In this document: in pieces, positions 8,646 to 18,347 of the stretch
How positions within the stretch are numbered: the first letter of the stretch is position 1
Layout of the letters: each line of letters opens with the position of its first letter
Notes under the pieces: model-generated
Seen by the model: the letters and a program-made list of their open reading frames with translations, nothing else
What the model was told of the DNA's origin: nothing
The model's database searches: none
Program-made: the position numbers and the translations under genes
DNA from: Chlorobium sp. N1
Lineage (GTDB): Bacteria > Bacteroidota > Chlorobiia > Chlorobiales > Chlorobiaceae
Direction of reading: 5' to 3'
DNA: 64,000 nucleotides
NCBI RefSeq assembly: GCF_004332115.1
Contig: NZ_SJPA01000001.1
Location: 558,001 to 622,000, forward strand

Positions 8646-9518
8646 AGCCCGCCCCCTCCGGAACGGCACGCCCGCCTCTCTCGGCGGGCGCGAGCGGCCC
8701 CCGAACCCCGCGAGGACCAGGAGCGTCAGCACGTAGGGCATCGACTGCACCGCCTGGGAGGGCAGCCAGCCGCCCTGGGTCCAGATCTCCAGGGACTCGG
8801 CCGAAGCAAAAAAGAGGCCGGCAAGCGCCGCGCCTGCCGGGTTCCACCGCCCGATGATCATGGCGGCAAGCGCCATATACCCCCTCCCGGCCGACATGGA
8901 GTCGGTGAAGGTATGCTGCTGGAAGACGAGGAACGCCCCGCCGAGGGCTGCCAGAACCCCCGAAACAAGGACTCCCGAATATCTCAGGCGCTGCACGCTC
9001 AGGCCCGCGCTGTCGGTTGCCGCGGCATCCTCGCCGGCGGCACGGAGCCGCAGGCCGTAGGGGGTATGGAAGAGCAGGTACTGGGCGAGGGGAACGACGG
9101 CGAGCGCCGTGAGGAACAGCGGGTCCAGGAGCACCGAACCGGCCCCGAATCCGGCGACGCGCTCGGAATTCATGGAGCTGCCGTAGAGAAGCACCAGCCC
9201 GAAACGGGTAGCCCCCATCACGAGGATGTTCATAGCGATGCCGGAAACGATCTGGTCCGCTCCGAGCGTTACGGTGATGAAGGCGAAAAGCATGGCGACG
9301 AGCAGTCCTGCGGCGACGGCCGCCCCGACCCCCGCTGCGGCGGAACCCGTCAGGTGCATGCCGGCAGAAGCCGCGAACGCACCGGCGAGGATCAGCCCCT
9401 CGAGGGCCAGGTTCACGACCCCGCCACGCTCCGAGAACACCGCCCCGACCGAAGTCAGGACATAGGGCACGGCGATGCGCAGGATCTGGAGAAAAATGAC
9501 GGCCAACTCGATATCCAT
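8637..9518 (-). CDS. ABC transporter permease, BMP/nucleoside-type (branched-chain permease family)
   Basis: A 293-residue polytopic permease of the branched-chain/simple-sugar family. It is closest in feel to the second permease of BMP-type nucleoside importers: SVGAVFSERGGVVNLALEGLILAGAF near the N-terminus, then GADQIVSGIAMNILVMGATR. About eight hydrophobic segments are visible. The partner permease, ATPase and binding lipoprotein are not adjacent: the neighbours are elbB (convergent) and ppdK (divergent). ATG 9516-9518 was chosen by homology to the family N-terminus; an upstream in-frame extension lacks membrane character. Confidence 0.85.
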   Translation of the reverse strand: MDIELAVIFLQILRIAVPYVLTSVGAVFSERGGVVNLALEGLILAGAFAASAGMHLTGSAAAGVGAAVAAGLLVAMLFAFITVTLGADQIVSGIAMNILVMGATRFGLVLLYGSSMNSERVAGFGAGSVLLDPLFLTALAVVPLAQYLLFHTPYGLRLRAAGEDAAATDSAGLSVQRLRYSGVLVSGVLAALGGAFLVFQQHTFTDSMSAGRGYMALAAMIIGRWNPAGAALAGLFFASAESLEIWTQGGWLPSQAVQSMPYVLTLLVLAGFGGRSRPPREAGVPFRRGRASG

Positions 9519-9634
9519 AGGATAGAAAGATTCGGCCGCCAGGAACTCGCCCCGAATGGTCGATTGGATGTTTGCTGAACGGAAAATAGTCATTCCCGCA
9601 CATATTCCACCAACCATTGAACCACCATCCAGCC

Positions 9635-12385
9635 ATGCCGACCTCGGAAATCTCCAGCAGCAAAAACGTACGGAAGCAGTACATCTACAAGTTCTCGGGC
9701 GGCAGGGCCGAAGGGGACGCCTCGATGAAGAACCTCCTCGGCGGCAAGGGAGCCAACCTGGCCGAAATGGCCAACATCGGCCTGCCGGTGCCCCCCGGAT
9801 TCACCATCTCCACCGAGGTCTGCACCTGGTACTACGAGCACCAGCAGAGCTACCCCGAAAACCTCTTCGAGAGCGACATCCCCGAAGCACTCCGTTCGGT
9901 CGAGGAGGCGCTCGGAAAGAAGTTCGGCGACCCCGAGAACCCGCTGCTCATCTCGGTCCGCTCCGGGGCGAGGGCATCGATGCCCGGCATGATGGACACC
10001 ATCCTCAACCTCGGGCTCAACGACCGGACGGTCGAGGGCCTGGCGGCAAAATCATCCAACCCCCGCTTCGCATGGGACTGCTACCGGCGGTTCGTACAGA
10101 TGTACGGCGACGTGGTGCTCGGACTGCGGCCGGCAGACAAGAAGCAGAAGGATCCGTTCGAAGAGATCCTCGAAGCCGAGAAGGAGAAACTCGGCGTACG
10201 GGAGGACACCGAGCTCGGTACAACAGAGCTGCAGGAGATCGTCCGGCTCTACAAGAAAGCCATCCTTGAGCATACCGGCAGGACCTTCCCCGACGACCCC
10301 CATGAGCAGCTGCAGGGAGCCGTAGGGGCCGTCTTCGAAAGCTGGAACAACGAACGGGCCCAGGTCTACCGCCGCCTGAACCACATCCCCGGTTACTGGG
10401 GAACGGCATGCAACGTCCAAGCCATGGTGTTCGGCAACATGGGGGAGGACTGCGGAACCGGCGTGGCCTTCACGCGCGACGCCGCGACCGGCGAGAACGT
10501 CTTCTACGGGGAGTTCCTGATGAACGCGCAGGGCGAGGACGTGGTGGCCGGCATCCGAACCCCGCTCGAAATCGCCCGGCTGAAGGAGGAAAAGCCGGAG
10601 ATCTACCGACAGCTCGACGGGATCCGCACCACGCTCGAGCAGCACTACCGCGATATGATGGACATCGAGTTCACCATCGAAAGCGGCACCCTCTACATGC
10701 TCCAGTGCCGGGTGGGCAAACGCACCGGGCCGGCGGCCCTGAAAATCGCCGTCGACATGTTCCGCGAAGGGCTCATCGACGACAGGGAGGCGCTGCTGCG
10801 CATCGAACCCGAACAGCTCAACCAGCTCCTCCGGCCCGTCTTCGACATGAAGGAAAAGCAGGCGGCCATCGAGGCGGGCCGGCTCCTGGCCAAAGGCCTG
10901 AACGCGGGCCCCGGAGCCGCCACCGGCAAGATCTGCTTCAACGCCACCGATGCGGCCGAACTCAGCCGCCGCGGCGAGGCGGTGATCCTGGTGCGCATCG
11001 AAACCTCCCCCGAAGACATCAAGGGAATGGCCGTCTCGGAGGGCATCCTCACCGAACGGGGAGGCATGACCTCGCACGCCGCGCTCGTCGCACGCCAGAT
11101 GGGCAAGGTATGCGTCGCCGGCTGCGGCGCCCTCTCGATCGACTACCAGAAAGGCGAGATGCGCGTCGAGGGCTCCGAGATCGTGCTCCGCGAAGGCGAC
11201 GACATCTCGCTCGACGGCACTACCGGCGAGGTCATCGCCGGCAGCCTGCCGACCCGCAACTCCGAGATCGTCGAGGTGCTCGTCGACGGCACGCGCAAAC
11301 CCGAAGACGCCCCTTCGTGGGAGGTCTACCGCCAGCTCATGGAGTGGGCCGACCGCTACCGGCGGCTGCAGATCCGCGCCAATGCCGACCAGCCGGACCA
11401 GGCGGCCACAGCCCTCACCTTCGGCGCCGAAGGCATCGGGCTCTGCCGCACGGAGCACATGTTCTTCGGCGGAGAGCGCATCCAGGCCATGCGGGAAATG
11501 ATCCTGGCCGACAACCTGGAGGAGCGCAACACCGCAATCCAGAAACTCCTCCCCTACCAGCGGGACGACTTCTACGGGCTCTTCAGGACCATGGGCTCCC
11601 GCCCGGTCACCATCCGCCTGCTCGACCCGCCGCTGCACGAGTTCCTCCCCGGCTCCGACGAGGAGATCATGCGTCTTGCCCTGAAGATGGGCAAACCCTA
11701 CGAACACGTCAAGGAGCGCATCGCCGACCTCCACGAGTTCAACCCGATGCTCGGCCTGCGCGGATGCCGGCTCGGCATCCTCCACCCCGAAATCACCATC
11801 ATGCAGGTGCAGGCCATCATGGAGGCCGCCTGCCGGCTCCGCCAGGAAGGGCTCGAGGTGGTGCCGGAAATCATGGTTCCGCTCGTCAGCACCCACCGGG
11901 AGCTCGAAATCACCGCCGAGCTCATCCACAAAACCGCCCGCAGCGTCGTGGCCGAGCAGTGGACCGGAGTGCGCTACCTCGTCGGCACCATGATCGAAGT
12001 CCCCCGTGCAGCCATCACCTCGGCCGAGATCGCCAGGGCCGCCGACTTCTTCAGCTACGGCACCAACGACCTCACCCAGATGACGCTCGGCATGAGCCGC
12101 GACGACTCCGGCCAGTACCTGCCCTCCTACCAGCAGCACGACGTCTTCGCACGCAACCCGTTCGAGTCCATCGACATCGCCGGCGTCGGCAAGCTCATCT
12201 CCATGTCGGCCGCCGACGGCCGGAGCGTGAAGCCGGACCTCAAGCTCGGCATCTGCGGCGAGCACGGCGGCGATCCCGCCTCGGTCGAGTTCTGCCACAA
12301 GGCGGGGCTCAACTACGTCTCCTGCAGCCCCTACCGGGTGCCGGTGGCGCGCCTGGCCGCAGCACGGGCCGCACTCCTCGACTGA
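9635..12385 (+). CDS. ppdK: pyruvate, phosphate dikinase
   Basis: PPDK interconverts pyruvate + ATP + Pi and phosphoenolpyruvate + AMP + PPi. In green sulfur bacteria it feeds gluconeogenesis from the pyruvate made by reductive carbon fixation. The 916-residue protein has an N-terminal ATP-binding domain ([16 protein letters not shown]), a swivel domain with [16 protein letters not shown] carrying the phosphorylated His (about residue 480), and a PEP-binding barrel ending in [18 protein letters not shown] 9635 is preferred over a TTG six codons upstream. A strong terminator follows 27 bases after the stop. Confidence 0.97.
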   Translation: MPTSEISSSKNVRKQYIYKFSGGRAEGDASMKNLLGGKGANLAEMANIGLPVPPGFTISTEVCTWYYEHQQSYPENLFESDIPEALRSVEEALGKKFGDPENPLLISVRSGARASMPGMMDTILNLGLNDRTVEGLAAKSSNPRFAWDCYRRFVQMYGDVVLGLRPADKKQKDPFEEILEAEKEKLGVREDTELGTTELQEIVRLYKKAILEHTGRTFPDDPHEQLQGAVGAVFESWNNERAQVYRRLNHIPGYWGTACNVQAMVFGNMGEDCGTGVAFTRDAATGENVFYGEFLMNAQGEDVVAGIRTPLEIARLKEEKPEIYRQLDGIRTTLEQHYRDMMDIEFTIESGTLYMLQCRVGKRTGPAALKIAVDMFREGLIDDREALLRIEPEQLNQLLRPVFDMKEKQAAIEAGRLLAKGLNAGPGAATGKICFNATDAAELSRRGEAVILVRIETSPEDIKGMAVSEGILTERGGMTSHAALVARQMGKVCVAGCGALSIDYQKGEMRVEGSEIVLREGDDISLDGTTGEVIAGSLPTRNSEIVEVLVDGTRKPEDAPSWEVYRQLMEWADRYRRLQIRANADQPDQAATALTFGAEGIGLCRTEHMFFGGERIQAMREMILADNLEERNTAIQKLLPYQRDDFYGLFRTMGSRPVTIRLLDPPLHEFLPGSDEEIMRLALKMGKPYEHVKERIADLHEFNPMLGLRGCRLGILHPEITIMQVQAIMEAACRLRQEGLEVVPEIMVPLVSTHRELEITAELIHKTARSVVAEQWTGVRYLVGTMIEVPRAAITSAEIARAADFFSYGTNDLTQMTLGMSRDDSGQYLPSYQQHDVFARNPFESIDIAGVGKLISMSAADGRSVKPDLKLGICGEHGGDPASVEFCHKAGLNYVSCSPYRVPVARLAAARAALLD

Positions 12386-12412
12386 GCGCCCCCCGGAAGG
12401 GTCAGGATCGGC

Positions 12413-12436
12413 AAAGGCGGCTGCGGCCGCCTTTTT
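12413..12436 (+). terminator. Rho-independent terminator of ppdK
   Basis: A perfect 9-bp inverted repeat, aaaggcggc (12413-12421) and gccgccttt (12426-12434), encloses a tgcg loop and runs into a T tract. It lies 27 bases past the ppdK stop on the plus strand and separates it from uvrA. Confidence 0.88.
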
Positions 12437-12592
12437 CCGTTCGGCCGCAACCGCCCCGGAAACGCTGGAAAGGCCGAACCGGTTGAAATAGCACCCGATA
12501 AAGGTTGGCGTTTCAGGGGAACATTCATAGATTTGAAGACGGCGCCGTTTCCGGGAACCGCCACCCCCGACCTTTTCACTACAGAGCATCGC

Positions 12593-15466
12593 ATGGATTT
12601 CAGTCATATCAGCATCAGGGGCGCCAGGGTCCACAACCTGAAGAACATCTCGCTCGAGATCCCCCGCAACCGGTTCGTCGTCGTTACGGGCCTGTCCGGA
12701 TCGGGCAAGTCGAGCCTCGCTTTCGACACCATCTACGCCGAAGGACAGCGCCGGTTCATGGAGACGCTCTCCCCCTACGCGCGCCAGTATATCGGCAACA
12801 TCGAGCGGCCGGACGTCGACTTCATCGAGGGGCTCTCGCCGGTCATCGCCATCGACCAGAAAAGCACCAACCGTTCCCCGCGCTCGACGGTCGGCACCAT
12901 CACCGAGATCCACGACTTCGTCCGCCTGCTCTACGCCAAGGCGGGCAGGCGCTACGACCCCGTGACCGGCCAGATGCTGCAGAAGCAGAGCGAGGAGGAC
13001 ATCACGGCGGCGATCTGCGCCCTGCCGGCCGGCACGAAGATCCAGATCCTCTCCCCGCTCGTCACCGGGCGCAAGGGGCACTACCGCGAACTCTTCGAGC
13101 GGCTCATGCTGAAAGGCTGGGTAAGGGTGAGGGTCGACGGGGAGTACCGCGAAATGGAAAAGGAGATGCAGCTGGAACGCTATCGCACCCACACGATCGA
13201 ACTCGTCGTGGACCGCCTCGTAACGGGCCCCGACGCCCATGAGCGCGTCGAAAAGGCGGTCCGGCTCGCCGTCTCGATGTCGGAACACCGCTCGAGCGTC
13301 GTCTGCGACCCGGTGACGGACGAAAGCCATGCATCCGAAGAGCGCACCTTCAGCACGCGCTACGCCTACTCCGACGGCTCCGTGCCGATGGACACCCTGG
13401 CCCCGAACCACTTCAGCTTCAACTCCCCCTTCGGCGCCTGCCCCGAGTGCAACGGGCTCGGCGAAGAGATGCGGCTCTCGACCCCGCTGATGGTACCCGA
13501 CCCCTCGCGCTCGCTCAACGAAGGCGGCGTGGACCCCTTCGGCAAGCCCGGCAAGCGCAACCTCTGGCAGGTCATCCGGGCCATCGCCCGCGACTACTCC
13601 TTCACGCTCGACACCCCTCTCGAAAAGATCCCCGACGAAGCCATGCAGATCCTGCTGCACGGATCCGGCAGCCGGACCTTCGACGTCAGCTACACCTACT
13701 CCGGACAGGAGACCTCCTATCCGCAGAAGTTCCCCGGAGCGCTCCCCTACGTCGAGGAGGTCCGGAGCAACGCCTCCTCGCCGAAGGTCCGCGAATGGGC
13801 CGAGAGCTACATGGAGCGGCAGCCATGCCCCGTATGCGGCGGGGCGCGCCTGAAGCGCGACAGCCTCCTGGTGAAGGTCGGCGGGCTCAACATCGCCGAA
13901 GCCGAGGCGCTCCCGCTCCCCGAGGCGCTCGAATTCTTCCGTTCGCTCGACCCGGACCTCACCCCGAAGGAGAAGCTCGTCGCCGAACCGGTCCTGCACG
14001 AGATCACCAAACGGCTCGAGTTCCTGCTCAACGTCGGACTCTCCTACCTCTCGCTCGACCGCGGCTCGCAGACCCTCTCGGGCGGCGAGGCCCAGCGCAT
14101 CCGGCTCGCCTCGCAGCTCGGCTCGCAGCTCAGCGGCGTGCTCTACGTGCTCGACGAACCGAGCATCGGGCTCCACCAGCGCGACAACCACAAACTGATC
14201 CAGTCACTGCTCCGCCTGCGCGACCTCGGCAACACCGTGCTCTGCGTGGAGCACGACCGCGACACCATGCTCGAAGCCGACGAGATCATCGACATGGGCC
14301 CCGGAGCGGGCGAGTACGGCGGAGAGATCGTCACCCAGGGGCCGGCCTCGGCGCTCGACCCCCAGTCGCTGACGGCGGGCTACCTCTCGGGAGCGCTCAG
14401 GGTCTCCTGCGAACCCGAGCCGGCCACGGAGGAACAGGAGGAGCAGAAATACCTCCGGCTCAGGGAGTGCACCGGCAACAACCTCAAGGGGGTCGACCTC
14501 ACGATCCCCCTCGGCCGGCTCGTCAGCATCACGGGGGTGAGCGGCTCGGGAAAGTCGACCCTCGTCAACGAGACCCTCTACCCGATCCTGGCGCGCCACT
14601 TCTACCGCTCGAAGCTCTCCGCCTATCCCTCGAAAGGCATCGAGGGGCTGCAGCACATCGACAAGGTGGTCGCCGTCGACCAGTCGCCGATCGGGCGCAC
14701 CCCGCGCTCCAATCCGGCAACCTACACGGGGGCGTTCACCTTCATCCGGGACTTCTTCAGCCGGCTTCCCGAGGCCCAGATCCGCGGCTACAAGGCGGGC
14801 CGGTTCAGCTTCAACGTCAAGGGCGGCCGGTGCGAGGCCTGCCAGGGCGCCGGCACGCGCAAGATCGAGATGAACTTCCTGCCGGACGTCTACGTGCAGT
14901 GCGAAAACTGCAAGGGGGAGCGCTACAACCGCGAAACCCTGCTCGTGAAGTACCGCGGCAAATCGATCGCCGACGTGCTCGAGATGACGATCGAGGAGGC
15001 CGCGGAGTTCTTCGTCGACTTCCCCCGCATCAAGCGCATCCTCTCGACCATGCAGAGCGTCGGGCTCGGCTACCTGAAGCTCGGCCAGCCATCCCCCCTG
15101 CTCTCGGGGGGCGAGGCCCAGCGCATCAAGCTCTCGGCGGAACTGGCCAAGATACAGACCGGAAAGACGCTCTACATCCTCGACGAACCCACCACCGGGC
15201 TCCACTTCCAGGACATCCAGCACCTGCTCGAGGTGCTCCGCCGGCTCGTCGACAAGGGCAACACCGTCATCATCATCGAGCACAACCTCGACATCATCCA
15301 GAGCAGCGACTGGATCATCGACCTGGGCCCGGAAGGCGGCAGCGGAGGGGGAACGATCGTCGCCGAGGGGACGCCGGAAGAGCTGGCCGAAAGCGGCGCG
15401 TCCCACACCTCGCACTTCCTCGCCCTGGAACTCGAACGGCTCGAAAAAGCCGGCCGTGCCGGCTGA
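12593..15466 (+). CDS. uvrA: excinuclease ABC subunit A
   Basis: UvrA is the damage-sensing ABC ATPase of nucleotide excision repair. The 957-residue protein has both ATPase modules: Walker [13 protein letters not shown] near residue 35 and [12 protein letters not shown] near residue 650, and [12 protein letters not shown] and [12 protein letters not shown] signatures. The C-terminal zinc finger is intact (RCEACQGAG...[13 protein letters not shown]). In the first zinc module the usual leading Cys pair is replaced by AYSDGSVP around residues 252-260, leaving only CPEC near residue 283. ATG 12593 starts the family motif [17 protein letters not shown]; an in-frame ATG at 12533 would add 20 unsupported residues. 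Confidence 0.96.
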   Translation: MDFSHISIRGARVHNLKNISLEIPRNRFVVVTGLSGSGKSSLAFDTIYAEGQRRFMETLSPYARQYIGNIERPDVDFIEGLSPVIAIDQKSTNRSPRSTVGTITEIHDFVRLLYAKAGRRYDPVTGQMLQKQSEEDITAAICALPAGTKIQILSPLVTGRKGHYRELFERLMLKGWVRVRVDGEYREMEKEMQLERYRTHTIELVVDRLVTGPDAHERVEKAVRLAVSMSEHRSSVVCDPVTDESHASEERTFSTRYAYSDGSVPMDTLAPNHFSFNSPFGACPECNGLGEEMRLSTPLMVPDPSRSLNEGGVDPFGKPGKRNLWQVIRAIARDYSFTLDTPLEKIPDEAMQILLHGSGSRTFDVSYTYSGQETSYPQKFPGALPYVEEVRSNASSPKVREWAESYMERQPCPVCGGARLKRDSLLVKVGGLNIAEAEALPLPEALEFFRSLDPDLTPKEKLVAEPVLHEITKRLEFLLNVGLSYLSLDRGSQTLSGGEAQRIRLASQLGSQLSGVLYVLDEPSIGLHQRDNHKLIQSLLRLRDLGNTVLCVEHDRDTMLEADEIIDMGPGAGEYGGEIVTQGPASALDPQSLTAGYLSGALRVSCEPEPATEEQEEQKYLRLRECTGNNLKGVDLTIPLGRLVSITGVSGSGKSTLVNETLYPILARHFYRSKLSAYPSKGIEGLQHIDKVVAVDQSPIGRTPRSNPATYTGAFTFIRDFFSRLPEAQIRGYKAGRFSFNVKGGRCEACQGAGTRKIEMNFLPDVYVQCENCKGERYNRETLLVKYRGKSIADVLEMTIEEAAEFFVDFPRIKRILSTMQSVGLGYLKLGQPSPLLSGGEAQRIKLSAELAKIQTGKTLYILDEPTTGLHFQDIQHLLEVLRRLVDKGNTVIIIEHNLDIIQSSDWIIDLGPEGGSGGGTIVAEGTPEELAESGASHTSHFLALELERLEKAGRAG

Positions 15467-15510
15467 GAAGGCCCTGGGAACGCACACAGACAGATAGGAG
15501 GAACACCCGG

Positions 15511-15948
15511 ATGAGCATACGGCAGAACACCACGACCGGACGCCGCCTGGCGGGGCGGCTCGAAAAAGGGGCCGACCTGCTCCGGGCCCTCGCAGAGATA
15601 TGCCGCTCCGAAGGGATCACCGGGGGACGGCTCGAGGCGATCGGCGCCGTGACGGCAGCCGTCATCGGCTACTACGACCAAGAGGAGCGCCGCTACCGCT
15701 TCACCTCCTTTCCGGGAGGGAGGGAGATCGTCTCCCTCACCGGCAACGTCTCGCTGCTCGACGGGGAACCGATGGTGCACGCCCACATCGCGCTCGCCGA
15801 CCGCGAGGGCAGGGTCGTCGGGGGGCACCTCGCCGAAGGCACCACCGTCTTCGCCTGCGAGTACCTCATCGAAGAGCACGAGCCGGCAGAGGGCGACCCA
15901 CTCACGCGCAGCCTGGACGAAGCGACCGGGCTGAAGCTCTGGATGTAG
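15511..15948 (+). CDS. PPC-domain (DUF296) DNA-binding-type protein
   Basis: A 145-residue single PPC/DUF296 domain protein. Visible landmarks are GADLLRALAEICRSEGI at the start of the domain, TGNVSLLDGEPMVHAHIALAD (the conserved His cluster) and GGHLAEGTTVFACEYLIEE. Bacterial PPC proteins form trimers, and some are fused to AT-hook domains in plants; the bacterial role is unsettled. The start is backed by taggagga 13-20 bases upstream. It lies 44 bases after uvrA, so it is probably read through from it. Confidence 0.87.
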   Translation: MSIRQNTTTGRRLAGRLEKGADLLRALAEICRSEGITGGRLEAIGAVTAAVIGYYDQEERRYRFTSFPGGREIVSLTGNVSLLDGEPMVHAHIALADREGRVVGGHLAEGTTVFACEYLIEEHEPAEGDPLTRSLDEATGLKLWM

Positions 15949-16090
15949 CGCTGCAATTGCCAACCACCCCACTCAATCAATCAAACAGCCATACCAAACC
16001 CATCGGATTCGATGGGATGAAGTCCGGCGCAGGCACCCGGATCTGGATCGCTGCTTGGTCAAGAATGAAAGAGTAAACCTATAAGCTGAC

Positions 16091-16109
16091 TTACAAACTG
16101 TGCTTGTAA
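16091..16109. promoter_or_regulatory. inverted repeat in front of the mmyA remnant
   Basis: TTACAA and TTGTAA flank a 7-base spacer (TTACAAACTGTGCTTGTAA). The repeat sits 3 bases before the first recognisable mmyA codons. It could be a relic operator for the HTH protein MmyA; that is inference from position only. Confidence 0.35.
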
Positions 16110-16112
16110 AAC

Positions 16113-16496
16113 AAGAAAGAGCTACAAAGAAAGCCGTTGAGCAGGAAAATGCAGCCGTTCGGCTCCGGCTCCGCCTGTCGGATGGATACGGGCAATCCGC
16201 ACCGCGCTCGGTGTGACGAGGCAGTCCATTCATGATGCGGAGCGTCGTGAGATGATGGGGCCATCACCATCGCTCAATTGCGTGAAATCTCCATCCGCTG
16301 TTTCCCGAACGGGAACGGACGCCATAGCCGTCTGATGGCAGACATCATCGTCGAGCGGCTTTTCGAGCGGGAGCGTTGCAGCTGGGGAGCCGGAAACCGT
16401 TCCGCGGCAGGAGAGGCGCGAACGGCATACATCAAAGCAATAAGAGCCGCCGACGCGGGCGATTACCGCCTCTTATCCGTTTTCGCCCGTTCCTGA
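16113..16496 (+). pseudogene. decayed mmyA-mmyB remnant (mobile mystery proteins A and B; HTH and Fic domains)
   Basis: Pieces of two neighbouring genes are compressed into about 380 bases. Frame 1 (16113-16160) gives KKELQRKPLSRKMQPF. After a shift, 16156-16260 gives RSAPAPPVGWIRAIRTALGV then TRQSIHDAERREMMG, the MmyA N-terminus and end of its HTH. The first part of the HTH appears deleted between LGV and TRQ. After another shift, 16263-16496 reads ITIAQLREI and runs straight into FPNGNGRHSRLMAD and a normal MmyB/Fic C-terminus ending AADAGDYRLLSVFARS. The Fic catalytic His position is Arg. Frameshifts and joins show it is non-functional. The rest of 15949-16505 holds nothing else recognisable. 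Confidence 0.75.
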
Positions 16497-16505
16497 CGCG
16501 AGGCC

Positions 16506-16916
16506 TCACGCCCCAACCAGCCGCAGGTACTCCTCGAGTACGGGCAGGTCGGCCTCGGGGAAGCGGTAGCTGGAAAGCATGTCGCAGGAGATCCATGCCA
16601 GATCGTCATGTTCAGCCAGAACAGGTTCGCCGCTGACGAGCGAGCAGCGGAAGGGAACGAGGCGGAGGGAGAAGTCCGGGTAGGCGTGCTCGACCGGCGT
16701 GAGGGGGGCGAGGATCTCGACCCTTATCCGCATCTCCTCCATGAGTTCGCGGTGGAGGGCCTGGCGGGGGGTTTCGCCGGGTTCGACCTTGCCGCCGGGA
16801 AACTCCCAGAGTCCGCCGAGCGGCCTGCCCTCAGGGCGGCGTGCGATGAGGAAGCGGCCGTCGCGCTCGACGATGGCGCAGACGACCTCGCCGATATGCC
16901 GCGCAGGCGCCCTCAC
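16506..16916 (-). CDS. mutT: Nudix hydrolase, MutT/8-oxo-dGTP diphosphatase type
   Basis: A 136-residue Nudix protein that probably cleans oxidised nucleotides. The Nudix box is complete: GGKVEPGETPRQALHRELMEE fits G-x5-E-x7-REUxEE, and FLIARRPEGRPLGGLWEFPGG precedes it. The proposed start is GTG at 16914-16916, which overlaps the TGA of the upstream NusG paralog (GTGA), implying translational coupling. The frame continues open further upstream, but there it is the shadow of the NusG gene. The substrate is inferred from the subgroup. Confidence 0.88.
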   Translation of the reverse strand: MRAPARHIGEVVCAIVERDGRFLIARRPEGRPLGGLWEFPGGKVEPGETPRQALHRELMEEMRIRVEILAPLTPVEHAYPDFSLRLVPFRCSLVSGEPVLAEHDDLAWISCDMLSSYRFPEADLPVLEEYLRLVGA

Positions 16917-17425
16917 TTCAGCTGCAGGAGGAGGTCGGGGCTGATGGAGATCTCGATACCCTGCATGATGCTCTCGAAGAAGACGACCAGGCGCTCCTCG
17001 CGGCCCGCCTTGACCACCACGCCCTCCATATCCTTGAAGGGTCCTGCAAGCACGCGCACCTTCTTTCCGTAGGGAATGGAGGAGACCGTCTGGTGCAGGG
17101 AGTCCGGCTCGCGGACCAGCGTCTTCAGCCACTCGATGTCACGCTCGCCGATCACCGACGGGTTGCGGCCGATGCCGATGAACTTCACGACCCCTTCGGT
17201 CTCGAGCACCTTCACATGCTCGTGCTTCATGTCGATGTTCACGAACACGTAGCCGCGGAAGAGCGGCTCGTATACCTTCTTCTTCCTATCGCTCCACTGC
17301 CGGATGGTCTCCATGAGCGGCAGGAAGCTCTCGAGCTCCTTCTCCAGGAGCCACTGGTGGACCTTCTTTTCGTAACGGGACCGGACATAGACCGCGTACC
17401 AGTGCGGATCGAAACCTTCAGTCAT
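16913..17425 (-). CDS. NusG-family transcription antiterminator paralog (UpxY type)
   Basis: A 170-residue NusG paralog with an N-terminal NGN domain (HWYAVYVRSRYEKKVHQWL, PLFRGYVFVNIDMKHEH) and a C-terminal KOW segment (GKKVRVLAGPFKDMEGVV, residues about 120-137). It resembles the UpxY/RfaH-like specialised regulators of Bacteroidetes and Chlorobi rather than housekeeping NusG, which normally sits beside secE and ribosomal genes. UpxY proteins usually control surface polysaccharide operons, but none is here, so its target is elsewhere or novel. ATG 17423-17425 fits the family N-terminus. Confidence 0.87.
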   Translation of the reverse strand: MTEGFDPHWYAVYVRSRYEKKVHQWLLEKELESFLPLMETIRQWSDRKKKVYEPLFRGYVFVNIDMKHEHVKVLETEGVVKFIGIGRNPSVIGERDIEWLKTLVREPDSLHQTVSSIPYGKKVRVLAGPFKDMEGVVVKAGREERLVVFFESIMQGIEISISPDLLLQLK

Positions 17426-17606
17426 ACGGGAATACGGAACATGGATATTGACAAACACCCCTGCGAAAAACCGGATTTCTCCCGAATTCCGGCACCTTTT
17501 TCGGCAGAACCCGCGCACGAGGGGGCTGAAATGTAATCCCTGCCGGGCTGAAAACCACACGGCGGAAAGAAATAATCGCAAAAAACACGAAAACCCGCAA
17601 CTCCCC

Positions 17607-18347
17607 TCACCCTCTCCGCAGCGCGTACCAGGCAATACCCATCATCTCGCGCAGGGCGGTGAAAGAGTCGCCGAGCGACTCCGGATCGGGCAGGAACGAG
17701 AGCAGGGTGAGGCGCGCCTCGGGCTCCACCCTGTAGTCGACCCGGCAGGGCTCGACCCGGAACCCCTCCCGCCGGAAGAGCATGAGCGAGCGCGGCATGT
17801 GGAAGGCGCTGGTGACGAGGATGATGCGACGGCCCTCTCCGAGCAGCTCCCTGGCGCGGCGGGCCTCCTCGGCGGTGTTCGCGGCAACGCCGGTCACCCG
17901 CACCGCCCCCTCCGCCACCCCGAGCCGTATCGCCCGGCGCCGGAGCAGCTCGCCCTCGGGAACGAAGTTCGACTTCCAGGGAAGCCTGCCCCCCGTAAAG
18001 ACGAGCAACGGCGCACGCCCGGCCCTGAAGAGCTCCACGGCGCCCTCGAAGCGGTCGGCCGCCTCCCCCCACTCTCCTAGGGGGGCGCCCGGGATCTGGT
18101 TCGTCATCCCGCCCGCCACCACGATGGCGTCGGCCGGAGTCGCCGAAGCAGCCGGAAGCCGTTGTGCCGGACCCTCCATCACGCCCATGAGGGCGTTGCC
18201 GACGACAGGCATCGAAAAGCCCCAGAGGAGGGCGATGCCGAGCCACACGAGCGAGCGGCGCCGCAACAGCGTTCCCAGTGCGACGAGCAGCACGGTGAGC
18301 CCCGGGGGAAGCAGGAGGAAGGGCAGGATCTTGTAGAGCATCAGCAT
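17607..18347 (-). CDS. YdcF/ElyC-family (DUF218) membrane protein
   Basis: A 246-residue protein with two N-terminal membrane segments followed by a DUF218 domain: ADAIVVAGGMTNQIPG, PLLVFTGGRLPW, VTGVAANTAEEARRARELL and RRIILVTSAFHMPRSLMLFRREG. ElyC and SanA relatives affect envelope integrity in E. coli; the biochemical role is unknown. The ATG at 18345-18347 lies just before and overlaps the recQ stop, so the pair is translationally coupled. A second ATG two codons in (18341) is equally possible. Confidence 0.86.
   Translation of the reverse strand: MLMLYKILPFLLLPPGLTVLLVALGTLLRRRSLVWLGIALLWGFSMPVVGNALMGVMEGPAQRLPAASATPADAIVVAGGMTNQIPGAPLGEWGEAADRFEGAVELFRAGRAPLLVFTGGRLPWKSNFVPEGELLRRRAIRLGVAEGAVRVTGVAANTAEEARRARELLGEGRRIILVTSAFHMPRSLMLFRREGFRVEPCRVDYRVEPEARLTLLSFLPDPESLGDSFTALREMMGIAWYALRRG

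Noticed and set aside
10052-14191. Open frame of about 1,380 codons on the minus strand
   Set aside because: It runs antisense through ppdK and uvrA, has no recognisable domain and is rich in Val/Glu/Asp/Gly as expected from the complement of GC-rich coding DNA.
16278-16496. A small intact Fic protein gene
   Set aside because: It lacks the N-terminal two thirds of the family, the catalytic His is Arg, and the preceding bases encode fragments of MmyA in other frames, so it was called a pseudogene.
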